Made by a program: the position numbers and the translations under genes | In this document: positions 61,183 through 64,000 of the stretch, in pieces | How the letters are laid out: every line of letters begins with the position of its first letter | Numbering within the stretch: the first letter of the stretch is position 1 | Origin: Halomontanus rarus | GTDB lineage: Archaea > Halobacteriota > Halobacteria > Halobacteriales > Natrialbaceae | Strand: one strand, 5' to 3' | DNA length: 64,000 nt | Assembly: GCF_029338335.1 (NCBI RefSeq) | Contig: NZ_CP119797.1 | Notes under the pieces: model-generated | Told to the model about the DNA's origin: nothing | The model's input: the letters and a program-made list of their open reading frames with translations, nothing else | The model's database searches: none

Positions 61183-62520
61183 ATGCGAGAGACTCGAAAT
61201 GGGAGGACTCGACGAAGCGTGTTGAAACGGATCGCGGGAGGTGCAGCGGCGGGGACGATCGGCGTCTCGAGTTCGATCGGGTTCAGCGGGCCGGGAGCGG
61301 CCGACGAGAGCGAGGATCACTACCACAACCCGACGGGCCCGATCGGATTCGGCGATGTGACCGTCCTCCGGACCTGCGACGGGACCTACTACGCCTACGG
61401 GACGGAGACGCCCGAAGACGTGGTTCCGATCGCCAGATCGGAGGATCTGGTGAACTGGACCTACATCGGCTCGGCGTTCGAGAGCCAGCCCGACTGGCGA
61501 GACGACCCCGACGCCGGCGTGTGGGCGCCGACGATCGACCGGTACGACGGAGCGTATCGCCTGTACTACTCCTACTCCACGTGGGGGAGCCAGAACAATC
61601 CGGGAATCGGCCTCGCGACCGCCGAGACGCCGGAGGGACCGTTCGAAGACCAGGGACCGGTGTTCCGCGCCGAAGACCTGTCGGTGACCAACGCCATCGA
61701 CCCGGACTTCCTGCTCGTCGACGGGACACCCTACATGGTGTGGGGGAGCTGGTACGGCCTCTACGCCGTCGAACTGACCGCTGACGGGCGAGACTTCGTG
61801 CCGGGAACCGAATTCCAGCTGGCGGGCGACATGAAGGAGGGGCCGATGATCCTCGAGGAGAACGGCTACTACTACCTGTTCTACTCGACCGGCCACTGCT
61901 GTGACGGCTACGACAGCACCTACGAACTCGAGGTGGGCCGATCGGAGTCGTTCTTCGGGCCCTACACCAACCAGAACGGGGACGACCTGCGCGAACTGAA
62001 CGAGCACCACAGCGGCGTGTCGGTCTTGACCGGGACCGATCGGTTCGTCGGACCGGGCCACAATACGGCGATCGAGGACGACGACGGCGACTGGTGGATG
62101 ATCTACCACGCGGAGGCGACGACGGAGTACTCGACTCGCGTTATGATGGTCGACAGGATCCAGTGGGACGAGGACGACTGGCCCGTCGTCGGCGACGGCG
62201 GGACGCCGAGTACCGAGAGTCCGATGCCGGTGACCGGTCGCGACGAGTGTGACGGCGAAAGCGGTGGTGACGGTGACGGAGACGACGACACCTGCACCGA
62301 CTCCGCACAGATCGACGGCAGGACCGTCTGTGACGTCGACGGCGACGGACACTACCGCGACGTGACCGGCGACGGCTCCGTGACGCAGTCAGACGTGGTC
62401 GAGTACTTCCAGAACCTCTCCGAGTGGGACGAGCGGGCCGACCTGTTCGACTACACGGACGACGGCCGCGTCAGCCAGACGGACGTCGTTGACCTGTTCG
62501 AGTACGTCGCCGACAGGTGA
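61183..62520 (+). CDS. Tat-exported GH43 endo-arabinanase-like enzyme with C-terminal dockerin-like domain
   Basis: The 445-residue protein starts MRETRNGRTRRSVLKRIAGG, a Tat signal. The catalytic propeller (about residues 45-350) has GFGDVTVLRTCDGTYYAYGT, GVWAPTIDRYDGAYRLYYSY, NAIDPDFLLVDGTPYMVWGS, KEGPMILEENGYYYLFYS and GPGHNTAIEDDDGDWWMIYH. The catalytic acids lie in APTID/AIDPDF and in the EGPM motif. After a Gly/Asp linker, residues about 380-445 form two EF-hand-like repeats (DVTGDGSVTQSDVVEYFQN and FDYTDDGRVSQTDVVDLFEY), the layout of type I dockerins. It would cut arabinan outside the cell, possibly attached to a cohesin-bearing partner. No cohesin gene is in the window. Confidence 0.87.
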   Translation: MRETRNGRTRRSVLKRIAGGAAAGTIGVSSSIGFSGPGAADESEDHYHNPTGPIGFGDVTVLRTCDGTYYAYGTETPEDVVPIARSEDLVNWTYIGSAFESQPDWRDDPDAGVWAPTIDRYDGAYRLYYSYSTWGSQNNPGIGLATAETPEGPFEDQGPVFRAEDLSVTNAIDPDFLLVDGTPYMVWGSWYGLYAVELTADGRDFVPGTEFQLAGDMKEGPMILEENGYYYLFYSTGHCCDGYDSTYELEVGRSESFFGPYTNQNGDDLRELNEHHSGVSVLTGTDRFVGPGHNTAIEDDDGDWWMIYHAEATTEYSTRVMMVDRIQWDEDDWPVVGDGGTPSTESPMPVTGRDECDGESGGDGDGDDDTCTDSAQIDGRTVCDVDGDGHYRDVTGDGSVTQSDVVEYFQNLSEWDERADLFDYTDDGRVSQTDVVDLFEYVADR

Positions 62521-62624
62521 GCGGGACGGGGGCGAGAGCGAGAGAACGACACAACGGCCGATCGGAAGACCGGCCCGACCCCGACATGGGAACGTTTACG
62601 GGGGTCGGCCCGAACCCACAGCTA

Positions 62625-64000
62625 ATGTCTATCGGAGTGTGTTACTTCCCGGAGCACTGGCCCAGCGAGCGCTGGGAGCGAGACGTCGAACAGATGGCCG
62701 AGGCGGGCATCGAGTACGTCCGGATGGCCGAGTTCTCGTGGGCCGTCCTCGAGCCCGAACGCGGCGAGTTCGACTTCGAGTGGCTCGACGAGGCGGTCGA
62801 ACTCATCGACGATCACGGCATGAAGGCGGTCCTGTGTACGCCGACGGCGTCGCCGCCGCGGTGGCTCGTCGACGAGCGCCCGGAGATCCTCCAGCGCGAC
62901 CGCGACGGGACGATCAAACACGCCGGCAGCCGCCGCCACTACTGTTTCAACTCGCCGGCCTACCGCGAGGAGACCGAACGCGTCGTTCGCGAGATGGCCG
63001 ACCACTACGCCGACGATCCGCGCGTCGTCGGCTGGCAGACCGACAACGAGTACGGCTGTCACGGCACCGCCGACTGTTACTGCGAGGACTGCGCCGACGC
63101 CTTCCGGGACTGGCTCGACGAGCGCTACGCGGACGCCGACGAACTCAACGAGGCCTGGGGGACGACCTTCTGGAGCCAGCAGTACGACAGCATCGAGGAC
63201 GTCGACGTGCCGAAACCGACGCCGGCCCAAGACCACCCGTCGTACGCCCTCGACTTCCGGCGGTTCACCAGCGACAGCATCATCGAGTACAACCGGCTGC
63301 AGACGGACCTGCTCGAGGAGTACAACGATGACTGGTTCGTCACGCACAACTTCATGAACCTCTTCCCGTCGCTCGACATCTACGAGATGGGCGAGGACCT
63401 CGATCTCGTCTCGTGGGACTCTTACCCGACGGGCCACGTCCAGGAGGCCGGCGAGTCGAGCCACGACGAACTCCGCGCCGGCAATCCCGACCTGCTCTCG
63501 TTCAACCACGATCTCTACCGCAGCATCCTCGGGAAGCCGTTCTGGGTGATGGAACAACAGCCGGGCGACGTCAACTGGCCGCCCCACTCCGCGCAACCGG
63601 CCGAAGGCGCGATGCGGCTCTGGGCCCACCACGCGACCGCCCACGGCGCCGACGCCGTCGTCTACTTCCGCTGGCGGCGCTGTCTCGAGGCCCAAGAACA
63701 GTACCACGCCGGCCTCCGCAAGCAGGACGGATCGGCGGATCGGGGCTATCACGACGCGCAGACGGCCGCCGACGAACTCCTCGATATCGAAGGCGGAGCG
63801 GGCGCTGACGGCGACAGCGAGGGCCTCGAGACCACCGACTCACCGGTCGCGATCCTGCACGATTACGAGAACATCTGGGCGATCGCCGGACAGGAACACG
63901 CGCCCGACTTCGACTACTGGGCGCTGCTCCAGTCGTTCTACAGGCCGCTGCGGGCTCGAGGCGTCTCCGTCGACGTCGTCCACCCCGAGAGCGACCTCGA
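62625..64000 (+). CDS. Beta-galactosidase, GH42 family, 3' end beyond the window
   Basis: GH42 enzymes release galactose from beta-galactosides such as the galactan side chains of RG-I. The 458 residues in view start MSIGVCYFPEHWPSERW, just before the TIM barrel (VRMAEFSWAVLEPERGEFDF, CTPTASPPRWLVDERPEILQ). The acid/base is E142 in TDNEYGC, the nucleophile E310 in WVMEQQPGDVNW. Cysteines in YGCHGTADCYCEDC fit the family zinc cluster. The trimerisation domain begins near residue 390, and the frame is open at the window end. There is no signal peptide, so it is cytoplasmic. An AT-rich CGTTTACG near 62593 could be the TATA element. Confidence 0.92.
   Translation, partial: MSIGVCYFPEHWPSERWERDVEQMAEAGIEYVRMAEFSWAVLEPERGEFDFEWLDEAVELIDDHGMKAVLCTPTASPPRWLVDERPEILQRDRDGTIKHAGSRRHYCFNSPAYREETERVVREMADHYADDPRVVGWQTDNEYGCHGTADCYCEDCADAFRDWLDERYADADELNEAWGTTFWSQQYDSIEDVDVPKPTPAQDHPSYALDFRRFTSDSIIEYNRLQTDLLEEYNDDWFVTHNFMNLFPSLDIYEMGEDLDLVSWDSYPTGHVQEAGESSHDELRAGNPDLLSFNHDLYRSILGKPFWVMEQQPGDVNWPPHSAQPAEGAMRLWAHHATAHGADAVVYFRWRRCLEAQEQYHAGLRKQDGSADRGYHDAQTAADELLDIEGGAGADGDSEGLETTDSPVAILHDYENIWAIAGQEHAPDFDYWALLQSFYRPLRARGVSVDVVHPESDL

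Overview
The window is high-GC, acidic-proteome DNA of a halophilic archaeon. Predicted proteins are rich in Asp and Glu, third codon positions are almost all G or C, CTCGAG is frequent, exported proteins carry twin-arginine (Tat) signals with haloarchaeal lipoboxes, and AT-rich TATA-like boxes sit about 25-30 bases before many starts. The CTCGAG-rich style suggests a Natrinema/Haloterrigena-like member of the Natrialbales, but the genus cannot be fixed from sequence reading alone.

Nearly every gene fits one theme: breakdown of pectin, especially rhamnogalacturonan I (RG-I) and its arabinan, galactan and rhamnose decorations. The window opens inside an Opp/Dpp-type ABC ATPase gene. From 1 to 13 kb it holds two oligogalacturonate-lyase-like genes (PL22), a zinc alcohol dehydrogenase, a RICIN lipoprotein, a GH78 rhamnosidase and the first Tat-exported beta-helix protein. 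From 13 to 26 kb come a GH51 arabinofuranosidase, a GH106-like rhamnosidase, an MFS transporter, a multidomain PL1 pectate lyase and an orphan substrate-binding lipoprotein. From 26 to 44 kb come an HSL-type esterase, two more PL22 genes, two GH43-like propellers, the second and third beta-helix paralogues, a PL11 RG-lyase lipoprotein, a GH95 enzyme, an aldo/keto reductase, a YesU-like DUF1961 protein and a cupin. From 44 to 64 kb come a Cys-type sulfatase with its formylglycine-generating enzyme, a second GH78, a GH2 beta-glucuronidase-like enzyme, a PL26-like exo-RG lyase, an SDR dehydrogenase, a second GH2, an SGNH hydrolase, a Tat-exported GH43 with a dockerin-like tail, and a GH42 beta-galactosidase cut by the window end.

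The signal peptides divide the work. PL1, PL11, the GH43-dockerin protein, three beta-helix proteins, a RICIN lipoprotein and a solute-binding lipoprotein are predicted to be outside the cell. The PL22, PL26, GH78, GH106, GH51, GH95, GH2, GH42, sulfatase, FGE and esterase products have no visible signal and should be cytoplasmic. The implied model is limited extracellular cleavage, oligosaccharide import by an Opp-type ABC system and complete dismantling inside the cell. No transcription regulator, tRNA, rRNA, transposase or CRISPR array was seen. Several palindromic candidate operators are present, and one 24-bp palindrome occurs twice about 50 kb apart.

The most interesting unexplained items are the three beta-helix paralogues whose C-terminal binding modules have been swapped, the sulfatase-FGE pair inside a pectin locus, the dockerin-like tail on an archaeal enzyme, the repeated palindrome outside normal promoter positions, and a 29-bp triplication of the end of the PL11 gene.
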